From assembly GCF_030065675.1 (NCBI RefSeq), contig NZ_JASJDK010000040.1, positions 1 to 55,590 of the forward strand: a stretch of 55,590 nucleotides of DNA. Reading direction: 5' to 3'. Made by a program: the position numbers and the translations under genes. How positions within the stretch are numbered: position 1 is the stretch's first letter; every line of letters starts with the position of its first letter. The DNA is from Mastigocoleus sp. MO_188.B34 (GTDB lineage Bacteria > Cyanobacteriota > Cyanobacteriia > Cyanobacteriales > Nostocaceae). Under the pieces are notes generated by a model. That model saw only the letters and a program-made list of their open reading frames with translations. It searched no databases and was not told the origin of the DNA. Positions 10,728 to 19,219 of this stretch are shown piece by piece.

Positions 10728-11637
10728 TATAGGTTAAGTGATTGTTATATTCAAATTTATATTCCTCTCATTAAATGGGAGGATATTTTTATAATTTTGT
10801 AGTTTGGAAGTTTATTTATACTACTAAATTGTAGTATCAGCAGATTTATTAATCTTGCAAATAACAAATAAAATATTCTTTACTTTTGCTATTCTAAGGC
10901 TCTGCAATACCTATAGCTTATCGTACACATAGGTACGCTCTGTTTTGAGTTTTGACTTATCCATAATATTGTAAATGCTTGCAAAAAAGGTTAAAGATTT
11001 TGTTGTTTTATAAGAAGTAACTTTTAATTAATTATTTACTAAAATTAAGTAAACTTATTCATAAAAATGATTCTATCAAAATATTTCACTTTACAATGAC
11101 TAATGTTTAATTGGAGTTTAATCGAAAATTAAACATAATCTTTGCAGTGTTTTTTGTCACGAATCTTACTTAATTTAGATAATATACCAAAATGTTAATT
11201 TTTTCTAAAAAAAAGTATATTTACCAAAGTAATTACACTCAAAATAATTTAAATTATTATACTTAATTCTTCTTGATGTTTTATCTTTGAACGTGCTAAA
11301 TTAGAATTGCAGAAACAACCTATAAAGTACTAAAAAATAAAGTATATTTGTTTCTTGATTTAATCAATATTAAGTTAATTTGAATTGCTAATTTATATAT
11401 AAATCAGGGAATATTTTTTAGTATTATTCATTGTGATTTTCAGCACATTTTCTTATTGTGTTTTATATATCTTTTACGACAATTATTTTGTGTCATAACT
11501 AATATATATTGGCATTTAGCTTACAAAGCTGAAATAGTATTATATCTCTTTCACAGAATAACTATATCGACGAGATTTTATTGATTTCAGAATAATTTTA
11601 CGGACTAATTGTTAATCTTATTTGTGAGATTTTATCA
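10728..11637. other. 0.9-kb non-coding gap
   Basis: The gap is very AT-rich. Apart from the DUF4330 terminator at its start, no gene, repeat array or RNA structure was recognised. Confidence 0.45.
10758..10796 (+). terminator. Terminator after the DUF4330 gene
   Basis: A stem formed by tatattcctctc and gggaggatat (one bulge) is followed by a T-rich tail, tttttataatttt. It lies 31 bases after the stop codon. Confidence 0.65.
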
Positions 11638-12054
11638 ATGTTACCATTTGAATTTGTTGTCATTGGTAAGCCGATTTCTCACCAAACAAAACAAAGAAAA
11701 TCTCTCCAATCCTGGAAAAAAAAGGTACGTGAGGCTGCTGAATCTTGCTGGACGAGAGAGGAACCACTGGGAAGTCAACTCAAGGTTACCATTACACATT
11801 ATTATGACTGCCCTGTTGACGATGAGTCAGCAGTTCCGGATAGTGACAATATTATTAAACCAATTAGGGATGCTTTGAATGGTTTTGTTTATGTAGATGA
11901 TTACCAAATTACCGATTTTGTTAGTCGTCGTCGTAATCTGAATGGTTCTTTTAGAGTTAAAGGAATATCTTGTGTTTTAGCAGAAGGGTTTTCTTCAGGT
12001 CAAGAATTTTTGCATCTCAAAATTGAACTCGCACCAGACCCAGAAGCGTTATAA
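11638..12054 (+). CDS. RusA-family crossover junction endodeoxyribonuclease
   Basis: RusA enzymes are dimeric nucleases that resolve Holliday junctions; many come from phage. The 138-residue length fits the family. The signature VPDSDNIIKPIRDALNGFVY-VDDYQI gives the acidic active site: Asp68, Asp70, Lys74 and Asp87/88, with the same spacing as the essential Asp70/Asp72/Lys76/Asp91 of E. coli RusA. It stands alone with 0.9 kb upstream and 0.46 kb downstream non-coding. No phage structural genes are near, so this is probably a fixed chromosomal gene of cyanobacterial type rather than an active prophage. The next gene downstream encodes a small nuclease-like protein. Confidence 0.88.
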   Translation: MLPFEFVVIGKPISHQTKQRKSLQSWKKKVREAAESCWTREEPLGSQLKVTITHYYDCPVDDESAVPDSDNIIKPIRDALNGFVYVDDYQITDFVSRRRNLNGSFRVKGISCVLAEGFSSGQEFLHLKIELAPDPEAL

Positions 12055-12512
12055 TTGCTAACAACTATTAGGTGTCTGGTATAATCAATGCACTATTTAT
12101 TGGTATGATTCAAAGGTTATTTCATTGTTGAAATAGTATATACATAACTAAGTTTAATTAGCTGTAATTATTGACGCGAATAAACACATTGTAATAATTG
12201 TATATCGATAATATTATTAATGTAATTAAAGATAATTTATTGCTTAAATATATTAAAAGTAGATAGTTTTTTCTAGCCAAGCGAAGCATATTAATTGATA
12301 TCTTTTAATATTTCCTAATAAAAGTAGGGTTTAGTATGTATTTATTGCATTTTTTCCTACTTATTTTTTTGTAAATTTAATTATCAATCCTAGAATAACG
12401 CTGGAATAACTACATTTTTATCGTCATTTATTTATAGATAAAGTTTAATTTAATTACTTGATATATGACAATTTAGTTGATAATATACAACAGGAATATA
12501 TCAGAATTAGTC
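12055..12512. other. Non-coding gap
   Basis: This AT-rich stretch lies between the RusA gene and the small nuclease-like gene. No reading frame or clear repeat was found; a promoter for the downstream gene is likely. Confidence 0.4.
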
Positions 12513-12824
12513 ATGAGCTGGCACATTAACCAAAATTCATTGGAACGTCGGCGATTACTTAAACTTGCCAAGGAATATCGTCAGCAAGGATATGAGGTTA
12601 CAATAAATCCTTCACCGGAAAAATTACCATCAGTGCTGGCAGATTGTTCCTTAGATTTAATCGCAGTAAATGGGAAAAAGGTTGTTGCAGCTGAAGTCAG
12701 AACTAAAGAGAACTTGACTTTGAACGGGTCTGAGGATTTGAGGAGAATTAGTAAATCTTTGGAGAAACTTCCCAATTGGGAGTTTGAATTAGTAATTACG
12801 AATGAACGTAAAAAGAGTTATTAA
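12513..12824 (+). CDS. Small PD-(D/E)XK-like (AHJR-type) nuclease-fold protein
   Basis: The 103-residue product starts at ATG 12513 (MSWHINQNSLERRRLLKLA). It shows a short restriction-endonuclease-like pattern: an amphipathic helix, GYEVTINPSPE, then CSLDLIAVNGKKVVAAEVRT. In the latter, Asp, Glu and the E-x-R pair stand where PD-(D/E)XK enzymes have D...ExK. This resembles the REase_AHJR-like family, named for likeness to archaeal Holliday-junction resolvases. The Arg in place of the usual Lys leaves catalysis uncertain. It lies 458 bases after the RusA gene in the same direction. Function is inferred from pattern only and could instead be structural or regulatory. Confidence 0.55.
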   Translation: MSWHINQNSLERRRLLKLAKEYRQQGYEVTINPSPEKLPSVLADCSLDLIAVNGKKVVAAEVRTKENLTLNGSEDLRRISKSLEKLPNWEFELVITNERKKSY

Positions 12825-13230
12825 ATAACTTAGAAAATATAAAATTTTAATTAGTTTTAACTTAACTAGCTTAATTTGCTCATCTTATTTTATTCGGCAA
12901 TCATGAATAATTGCTTTTATTTGAGGGCATAGGATATTATTATGTATCGTTTATCCTTTGCCCAATTATATTTATGTTTACGAGTTTTTAGATAAGAAAA
13001 TTTTCTTATCCATAACCTGTATGGCTCTTCACTATTAAACTCATAATTTACGCATTGTGTGAATTGGAAGTTTAAATCACTTAAATTAGTGGAAGTAATC
13101 ACACATGTGACTTATCCTGCATATGGAAATCCTTGATATTAAAAGGCTCAATTTAATTCGCCTTAGACGTGATTTTTTTTTAACAGATTCAAAATTCGAG
13201 TCTATTCTCTTGCCTACAAATAAAGCATAC
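12825..13230. other. Convergent intergenic region
   Basis: This lies between the nuclease-like gene and the convergent hydrolase gene. It holds the hairpin at 12925-12963 and no credible gene; a short minus-strand frame here lacks a ribosome site and protein-like composition. Confidence 0.45.
12925..12963. terminator. Hairpin between convergent genes
   Basis: The arms gggcataggata and tatcctttgccc form a 12-bp stem with one mismatch around a 15-base loop. Located between converging genes, it may serve as a shared terminator. Confidence 0.5.
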
Positions 13231-14127
13231 TTACTCAAGTAAAGGTAAAAATTTTCTGATTAATCCAATAGTAACTGCAGGTAACTCAAGTTGTGGTGTT
13301 AGTCCAACACCTTTGATTTCTTGGAAAAAGCGAATTGCTTGAGGGTTCATTTGTGCAAGACGTTGACCAATTTCTGGCTTAGTGAACTGAGATTTTTGAC
13401 CCCAAATAATTGCGCTTGGAGTTTCTAGTTTGTTGATGTAAGTAGATAAATCAAAACACAAATCTCCACGAACAAAAGATAAAGCAGCATATTCAGCATT
13501 TTCTTGTTTTGCCGATTGTAGATATGCTTCTACCATCTCATCACTGATCCGATTGGGTTGAGCAAATTGCCTTTGCACTAAAAAATTACGAATACCACTG
13601 CGAGTTGCAATTCCAGCATTATAGAGGAAATTGTCGATAACAGGAGTGCTCGCCAACTGAGCGAAAAAACTGCGTGAATAGTCTTCGCCGAAATCGGAAA
13701 TTCCTGCTGGAGCCATCAAAATTAATGATTTACACAGTTCTGGATTAGCGATCGCAACCCTAATAACAAGAGCTGCTGTGAGAGAAGACGCTACGATTAT
13801 TGCTTTCCCTTCACAAACCTGTTGTAAAAATTCTGTAATGCTCTGCAAATAATCTTCAACTTTATAATTTCGTATTGGGTGTTCGGAATTGCCCCAACCA
13901 ACTAAATCTGGTGCAATAATCCGATATTCTGCAGCAAATGCAGGATAAACTTTTGACCATTCATACGCCGAAGAACCACCTCCAAAGCCATGTAAAAAAA
14001 CCAAAGTCTCCAAATTTCTAGTAGCAGCACTGTCTCCATGCCAAAGAGAGCTTCTTGCTGTATAATAAGCCATTTTACCTAATGAAGTAATGGCAAAATT
14101 TTGCTCAAATCCTAGTGGCTTAAACAT
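13231..14127 (-). CDS. Alpha/beta-hydrolase fold protein with substituted catalytic residues
   Basis: The 298-residue protein has a clear alpha/beta-hydrolase fold: the oxyanion motif FLHGFGGGSS (about residue 44), DLVGWGNSEHP, and the C-terminal layout of the family. The nucleophile elbow reads Ala113-Ser-Ser115-Leu-Thr instead of G-x-S-x-G. Where W-G-x-x-D normally supplies the acid, the sequence has W-G-Q-K-Ser246. Where G-x-G-His-x-P supplies the base, it has G-V-G-Leu276-T-P. So Ser115 may remain, but Asp and His appear absent. From memory, close cyanobacterial relatives look alike, suggesting a conserved family with altered or no hydrolase activity rather than a recent mutation. It is a single-gene unit, and no substrate can be assigned. 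Confidence 0.8.
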   Translation of the reverse strand: MFKPLGFEQNFAITSLGKMAYYTARSSLWHGDSAATRNLETLVFLHGFGGGSSAYEWSKVYPAFAAEYRIIAPDLVGWGNSEHPIRNYKVEDYLQSITEFLQQVCEGKAIIVASSLTAALVIRVAIANPELCKSLILMAPAGISDFGEDYSRSFFAQLASTPVIDNFLYNAGIATRSGIRNFLVQRQFAQPNRISDEMVEAYLQSAKQENAEYAALSFVRGDLCFDLSTYINKLETPSAIIWGQKSQFTKPEIGQRLAQMNPQAIRFFQEIKGVGLTPQLELPAVTIGLIRKFLPLLE

Positions 14128-14617
14128 AATTAAATTGTTAGATTAGTTGGGATTACTGGTAGAGAAGCTGAAACACTAACTAAATTTATTATCAATGACT
14201 ATCGGTGAGCATCGGTTTAAAATTATTTCAGCTTCAACGGTATGGTAAAAGATAATCTAAATCACCCAATTAAATTGGACTATCTATCCTAATCTTGTTT
14301 TGAAGTAGTTGTAAAATAAATGCTTAGCTTGTGAAGTTTTAGTATGTTTTTCTGGAATTATTCTCAGTATGATGTCGCATAAACGTTGTATTATCAATAG
14401 TTCTACTGGTAAGCATTACATATGTAGCTCTAAAGATAAATTTAAGTTTATTATGGTAATCTATCAGAAACATCACTGATAACTTTTAACGTCAACAATA
14501 CTGAAAGTCACATTGAATTTTATTCTTTTATTTTATTAAGATTACTTAAATATAATTTTAGACACGTAATTAGAGAACGCTATTTGATGTCAATTAAAAA
14601 TACTCAAACCGGATGTC
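14128..14617. other. Divergent intergenic region
   Basis: This separates the divergent hydrolase and 14618 genes. It is AT-rich; no RNA gene, repeat or strong promoter element was recognised. Confidence 0.4.
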
Positions 14618-15202
14618 ATGTTAAAGACTGATAGCCTTCAATTGGATACAGTACTAACTTTTAAAGCTCCTCAATTTATGCCCTCCGAGTTGGACTTGGA
14701 AAATATAGCTGCTTCTGCAACAAAACAAAGTCAAAGCACACCAGGAAATCAAAATCAAATCGATACACTAACCAAGTGTGTTTCTCTGAAGTTAGAGGGT
14801 TTGAAATGTTTTGAGAAAGTAGAGAATCAATTTAAAGAATGCGGAGTAATTTTTAGCAATTGCATGGCAATACAACCTTCTAATCCCGCATTTCCACCTC
14901 GTTCTGGTTCTGTAGTGCTTATGGGTTCACCCCAAAGTGGTTCTTTAGAAGTTTTTTTTCTTAATCCTGTAAAATTAGTTAGGGCCTTCGTTACTAGCTC
15001 CCAAAGACTAATTCTTTCTGCTTATGATCGCGACGGTCACTTACTAACTCAGTCAGTATTGCCAAGCGCAAACCTTGCAAATTCTGACTCCTGTGTTTCT
15101 CCAAATAAATTATTATTTGTAAGTGCAAATAACATTCACAGCGTGACTTTCTGTGCTTTTGATGGTCAGTTTACTGTTGATGACTTTAATTTCTGTATTT
15201 AA
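14618..15202 (+). CDS. Hypothetical protein with C-terminal beta-sandwich-like domain
   Basis: I do not recognise this 194-residue protein by name. The first 45 residues are polar and low-complexity. From about residue 52 the sequence alternates hydrophobic strands (VSLKLEGLKCF, GSVVLMGSP, SLEVFFLNPVKLVRAFVTSS, RLILSAYDRDGHLL, VTFCAFDGQFTVDDFNF). That pattern is like the jelly-roll domains of secreted PEP-CTERM and carbohydrate-binding proteins. Five cysteines, two of them in ECGVIFSNC, may form disulfides. There is no signal peptide or anchor at the chosen start, so localisation is unclear. The next gene follows 142 bases downstream in the same direction. Confidence 0.6.
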   Translation: MLKTDSLQLDTVLTFKAPQFMPSELDLENIAASATKQSQSTPGNQNQIDTLTKCVSLKLEGLKCFEKVENQFKECGVIFSNCMAIQPSNPAFPPRSGSVVLMGSPQSGSLEVFFLNPVKLVRAFVTSSQRLILSAYDRDGHLLTQSVLPSANLANSDSCVSPNKLLFVSANNIHSVTFCAFDGQFTVDDFNFCI

Positions 15203-15344
15203 AAAAATTTTATCTTGATTCTCCAAAGTGATATATACTCTCGACTCGCATATTGTTATAGAGTATATTCATCATCAACTATATCCTCTGGATTTAGATG
15301 TATTTTATGAGACACTTATCTTTGGAGTGAAGTAGGTAAATACT

Positions 15345-16112
15345 GTGGTTAAGGCTTCGTCTTATTGGCAGCGAATAATTAATAATTTCCCAGTTAGGGT
15401 GCTTACGGAGTCTAAGAGCAGAAGCCCGAAACAGCTTAATTTAAAGCGTTTCCAAGGACCTGGGGGAGCTTTGGGTCTCCTAACATTTGTTGTTGCTATG
15501 TGGCAATGGAACTGGAAGCTACTATTCGCGAGTAGCATTGCTATTGGAACAATGATGTTAGTTTACACCATGCAAGAATGGAACTGGCAGCAATTTTGGT
15601 GCGAAATCCGTAAATTTTCTGGTAGTCCCAATCGACGCTTAGCTTTAGCTGTAGTCAGCGGTGGAATTGCTGCCGTAAGTACATACATGGCTTTCTCTAT
15701 TTGGGTTGACTCTGATAGTCGATGGATTGCGTTTGGAGCAATATTACAAGGTTTGGGTACGCTGCTAATATTAATATTGCTGGTTTGGCAAATTATTGCT
15801 CTTTATGGAGATCGTGAGGATGAATATATCGAGCAATTATTGAATCAGTTAACAGATCCAAACCCACTTAAACGTTTAATTGCTGTAAGGAGACTAGATA
15901 AAATCCTTAAGGGCGATCGCGTTAACCCAGTTGTTAAAAAAAACGTTGCTCAACATCTTGGGCTGTTGCTTTCTCAAGAATCTGAATCTGTAATTCATGA
16001 AGCAGTTCTTGATTCCTTACAAGCATTAGAGAAATTACCTAAATTATCCCCACCAAAATTAAAAAAGATTGTGCCTGTGAAGGTAAAAGTTAGCAATGGG
16101 TTGCTGGACTAA
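15345..16112 (+). CDS. Cyanobacterial membrane protein with armadillo-type C-terminus
   Basis: The 255-residue product starts at GTG 15345, preceded by a ggagtgaagtagg stretch. Membrane helices are visible at about residues 40-52 and 57-75, 98-115, and 126-149 (IAFGAILQGLGTLLILILLV). The cytoplasmic C-terminal part (about 160-245) is helical, with LTDPNPLKRLIAVRRLDKIL and a second similar unit SQESESVIHEAVLDSLQALE. These look like HEAT/armadillo repeats. It resembles a family seen across cyanobacteria and annotated as armadillo-type fold-containing, with no known function. A hairpin terminator follows at 16165. Confidence 0.7.
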   Translation: MVKASSYWQRIINNFPVRVLTESKSRSPKQLNLKRFQGPGGALGLLTFVVAMWQWNWKLLFASSIAIGTMMLVYTMQEWNWQQFWCEIRKFSGSPNRRLALAVVSGGIAAVSTYMAFSIWVDSDSRWIAFGAILQGLGTLLILILLVWQIIALYGDREDEYIEQLLNQLTDPNPLKRLIAVRRLDKILKGDRVNPVVKKNVAQHLGLLLSQESESVIHEAVLDSLQALEKLPKLSPPKLKKIVPVKVKVSNGLLD

Positions 16113-16164
16113 TTAGTCTTTCTTCATTCGAAATTGGCATGAAACAATAAATATATAAGTTATT

Positions 16165-16187
16165 AAGGCGCACTTTTGGTGTGCTTT
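16165..16187 (+). terminator. Terminator after the armadillo-type membrane protein gene
   Basis: A 9-bp stem (aaggcgcac with gtgtgcttt, two G-U pairs) encloses a 5-base loop and lies 52 bases after the stop codon. Confidence 0.55.
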
Positions 16188-16229
16188 CACAGATGCTAAA
16201 TGAAAAAATGGTGAGTTTGAATGTGGGCG

Positions 16230-16278
16230 ATTCAAATTTATATAAATTCAAATTTATGTAAATTCAAAATTTATGTAA
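16230..16278. repeat. Three tandem copies of a 16-bp AT-rich repeat
   Basis: Copies of attcaaatttatgtaa start at 16230, 16246 and 16262; the third has one extra A. They lie just before the 49-bp palindrome. Confidence 0.85.
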
Positions 16279-16334
16279 TTGGAATTTTGGTCTTAACAAT
16301 AGAAATTATGCAAAAACTCTGAGATTGCGATCCT

Positions 16335-16383
16335 GCGGCTCCAGATCCAGATCCGTTCGGAACGGATCTGGATCTGGAGCCGC
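16335..16383. repeat. 49-bp perfect palindrome
   Basis: The left arm begins gcggctccagatccag at 16335 and the right arm is its exact reverse complement ending at 16383, with a single central base at 16359. Each arm is 24 bases and contains the internal direct repeat ccagat. It is strikingly GC-rich in an AT-rich gap, which suggests a mobile palindromic repeat. It lies between the 15345 gene and the convergent ftsE-like gene and would form a very stable hairpin in either transcript. Confidence 0.92.
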
Positions 16384-16421
16384 TACCTTACGGGTCCTCT
16401 TTCGTTGAGTAAGTCCTGAAC

Positions 16422-16453
16422 AAATTCTTTTTACAATAAATTCTTTTTACAAT
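16422..16453. repeat. Two tandem copies of a 16-bp repeat
   Basis: The sequence aaattctttttacaat is repeated exactly at 16422-16437 and 16438-16453, immediately before the ftsE-like stop codon on the minus strand. Confidence 0.9.
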
Positions 16454-16470
16454 AATTGTTGCGACCAATT

Positions 16471-17220
16471 CTATTGTTGATCCTTAATTCTGCCATTATT
16501 TACTTCTAGAACACGATGATTGCAACGTCTAACTAAATTTTCGTCATGGGTCGTAATAATTACTGTCGCTCCAAAAGAGTTTAATTTTTGCAGAATCTGA
16601 ATTATCTGCCACGAATTATCTGGATCGAGATTTCCCATAGGCTCATCAGCTAAGATTAACTGCGGTGTGCTGACAATTGCTCTGGCAATACTGACCCGTT
16701 GCTGTTCCCCTCCAGAAAGATGTTTGGGAAATTTATTTGCCTTAGAAAACAAGCCAACAAGCTTCAAAGTAGGTTCTAACCGCCTTCTGATTTCCTTACG
16801 AGTATATCCTTGAGCTTGCAATACAATATTAATATTTTCCGCAACCGTGCGTTGAGGAATTAATTTGTAGTCTTGAAATACAACACCAATTTGTCTGCGA
16901 AATAAGGATACCTCATCTCCCCTTAGATCAACTACATCACACCCATCAACCAGAACATATCCTTGGGTAGGAAGTTCTTCCCTGTAAAGTAATTTGAGTA
17001 GTGTTGATTTCCCCGAACCGCTTGCTCCAGTAATAAACAAAAATTCTCCTCTCTTAACTTCTAGTTCTACATCTATAAGTGCTTGAGTATCATTAGGATA
17101 AATTTTGGTGACTGAGCAAAGTTTTACCATTGGTGTTGTATTAACACCATCTTGGTACATCTCTCGATTTTTTACAGAGGTGGATAAATTAGTATCAATA
17201 TTTGATTTTAGTAATTGCAT
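16471..17220 (-). CDS. ftsE: FtsE-type ABC transporter ATP-binding protein
   Basis: This 249-residue ATPase has Walker [11 protein letters not shown]-loop VFQDYKLIP, signature LSGGEQQR, Walker B LILADEP and the H-loop THDENLV. The [19 protein letters not shown] stretch and short length are typical of FtsE, which partners the membrane protein FtsX in septal peptidoglycan remodelling. No ftsX gene is adjacent; cyanobacteria often have these genes apart. The first 30 residues are a poorly conserved extension, so an internal start at residue 21 (17160) or 31 (17130) is possible. The 3' end is flanked by tandem repeats. A general LolD/MacB-like exporter ATPase is the alternative. Confidence 0.78.
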   Translation of the reverse strand: MQLLKSNIDTNLSTSVKNREMYQDGVNTTPMVKLCSVTKIYPNDTQALIDVELEVKRGEFLFITGASGSGKSTLLKLLYREELPTQGYVLVDGCDVVDLRGDEVSLFRRQIGVVFQDYKLIPQRTVAENINIVLQAQGYTRKEIRRRLEPTLKLVGLFSKANKFPKHLSGGEQQRVSIARAIVSTPQLILADEPMGNLDPDNSWQIIQILQKLNSFGATVIITTHDENLVRRCNHRVLEVNNGRIKDQQ

Positions 17221-17364
17221 ACTGCTGCTGCACTGGGAGAAGTTTTAGTTTTAAATTGATTGGGAGCTAAAACAAAATAGCAAACACAAAATAATTATTC
17301 CCAGGCTGAACCTGGGAAATTCAAACTTTCAATTTAAAATATTCAACAGTACAACGTCTGAATC

Positions 17365-18120
17365 TTAACCAATTGCACCAATAGAAGTCAGACTATAAAT
17401 GATAGATTTGATCGCAAATTGAGGTAAAGCTAACATTCGTCGCCAACGCCATGGTTCCTGATAAAGGCGGTAAAGCCACTCCAAATGATTATTTCCCAAC
17501 CAAGCTGGTGCACGATTTTTATTTCCAGACCAAATATCAAAACTACCACCAACTCCCATCCAGATTGCTTCAGGACATAAATGTCGGTTTTGAGCGATCC
17601 ATAATTCTTGGCGTGGTACGCCCAAACCAACAAAAATCACTTGTGGTTGAATTTGACTCAACTTCTCCTGTAACTCTTTTTCCTCTTGAGAAGAATGGTA
17701 GCCACAATAACAATCTATTTCTCCTAAACTAGGAATTTGAGTTTGCCAATACTTTGCGGCTTTATTAGCAACTTCAGGTGCTCCACCATAGAAAAATACT
17801 TTTGGATTAAAGTCTAACTTTTCTAACTTTTGCAATAGCATTTGAGCTAACTCAATTCCGGGAGTTCTTTGTACTTTTTGCCACAGTAGGCATTGTAAAT
17901 ACAGAACTATTCCAGACCCGTCTGGGATAACTAAATCAGCATTTTTAATGACCTCAGCTAAAGATGGATCTTGTTCCGCCTGCATGGTCATTTCTGCATT
18001 AATTGTAACTACGTGAGTTCCAACTTTTGCTTGCAAACGTTCTAATAACCAGTATGTATAATCATTCATTACATGAACTGGTAATCCCAAAATCGAAAAT
18101 TGTTTTGGCGATTCAGACAT
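17365..18120 (-). CDS. WecG/TagA/CpsF family glycosyltransferase
   Basis: Family GT26 enzymes transfer N-acetylmannosaminuronic acid, ManNAc or related sugars onto lipid-linked intermediates for surface polymers. The 251-residue protein carries the family blocks VVTINAEMTMQAEQDP, LVIPDGSGIV, FFYGGAPEVANKAA, IFVGLGVPRQELWI and MGVGGSFDIWSGNKNRAP. The last contains the strongly conserved G-x-F-D-x-x-x-G signature. I chose ATG 18120 (MSESPKQFSILGLPVHV) by similarity of N-terminal length; ATG 18129 is also in frame. It is transcribed with ftsE downstream, about 145 bases apart, but a shared operon is uncertain. The polymer it serves is unknown. Confidence 0.88.
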   Translation of the reverse strand: MSESPKQFSILGLPVHVMNDYTYWLLERLQAKVGTHVVTINAEMTMQAEQDPSLAEVIKNADLVIPDGSGIVLYLQCLLWQKVQRTPGIELAQMLLQKLEKLDFNPKVFFYGGAPEVANKAAKYWQTQIPSLGEIDCYCGYHSSQEEKELQEKLSQIQPQVIFVGLGVPRQELWIAQNRHLCPEAIWMGVGGSFDIWSGNKNRAPAWLGNNHLEWLYRLYQEPWRWRRMLALPQFAIKSIIYSLTSIGAIG

Positions 18121-19219
18121 AACATCCATCTGCAATTAGCCTCACACCAAGTTTTATTGAACGATAGTTTATCAAATTTTTATTAAGGATAATTAGTGCA
18201 AATTTTGCCTATCAAAAATTTATTACTAGGAGTAAAAAAAATTTGTATCTTTGATTCTGAAACTTGCTTAAACTAAGAATGTAAAATTGTTCACACAGGA
18301 ACTGAGAGTATTGTTTTCTTAATTATCCCAATGAATTTCATACAAAAAATTTCCACATCAAGTTTTTCTTAAACCTATTTCTCAGATAAAGAACAACTAC
18401 TTTTAATTCTGCTTGGGAATTCACCAATATTATGCCCAAACAAGTATACTTTTAGCAAAGGAGGTTAATAACCACTTCTGAGATGAAAAATTGTCAGCAA
18501 GGGATATGAAGAGTTGAAAGAGTATAAATTTACTGGTGCTACGGTTCGACTATGACTTACGGTAGAGGCATAAACTGCAAGTAATCACTTATCAGCCTCA
18601 TATAAAATAAGGTCATTCCTAATTTTAGGATAAAACATTATTTTTGATTTCAAGGCTAAATTCTAGGTGTGAAATTCTAGGTATATTGTAGATGCAATTT
18701 TTCTATAGCTAATGCTCAGAGAAATGTATCGTATGAGCAAAAAAATATTCTAATATAAACTTTTACGCGAGTGTATTCCAAATATATTTTTCCCAATGTT
18801 TGAGTACATTGTTATGTAAGCGGGAACCACAATTGTCAGCAAATCTCGGTTATGAGCTTCTAATTTACGGACTTTTACCGAACTGACTAAGAATTAAGTT
18901 CCTACATTGAAACCACAAGCTAAATTTCTCACCTTTGGATTCTTGCTTACTATGTAGTGCGGTGCAACCCAACTTGAGCCCTAGAATCAAAAATGTAAAA
19001 CAAACTAAAAGGGGTTGAAGTAGTGTTTTTTGGGAATGCCGATGGAAACATTGTCAGCCTAACATTACTTATACAAGCAATCCGTTACAGCTAAGTTAAC
19101 TGAAGGGTGAATAACCCGCAAGATTTAGGTAGAAAGCGCTCCCACAGCGCAAATTTAATTGAAGCAATTTCCTCCCCAACTAAAAATGTGGGGTTTCTAG
19201 AATCTCGGAGGTTTTTTAT
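18121..19219. other. 1.1-kb divergent intergenic region
   Basis: No gene was found. The promoter-proximal end next to the response regulator holds two small hairpins listed separately; the remainder is AT-rich without recognised elements. Confidence 0.45.
19136..19211 (+). promoter_or_regulatory. Structured 5' leader of the response-regulator gene
   Basis: Two hairpins are visible: gcgct-cccac-agcgc at 19136-19150 and cccca...tgggg at 19174-19193. The leader also contains cctcc at 19171-19175, complementary to the strong ribosome site cggagg at 19206-19211, eight bases before the start codon. Pairing of these two would hide the ribosome site and would compete with the second hairpin. A translational switch is possible but unproven. 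Confidence 0.35.

Noticed and set aside
11638-12824. Prophage remnant because of RusA
   Set aside because: No integrase, replication, capsid or lysis genes are nearby, and RusA occurs as a fixed chromosomal gene in cyanobacteria.
12917-13102. 61-codon minus-strand frame
   Set aside because: It overlaps a hairpin between convergent genes and has no ribosome site or recognisable motif.
18535-18590. tRNA-like ggttcgac motif
   Set aside because: No acceptor or anticodon stem can be built around it.
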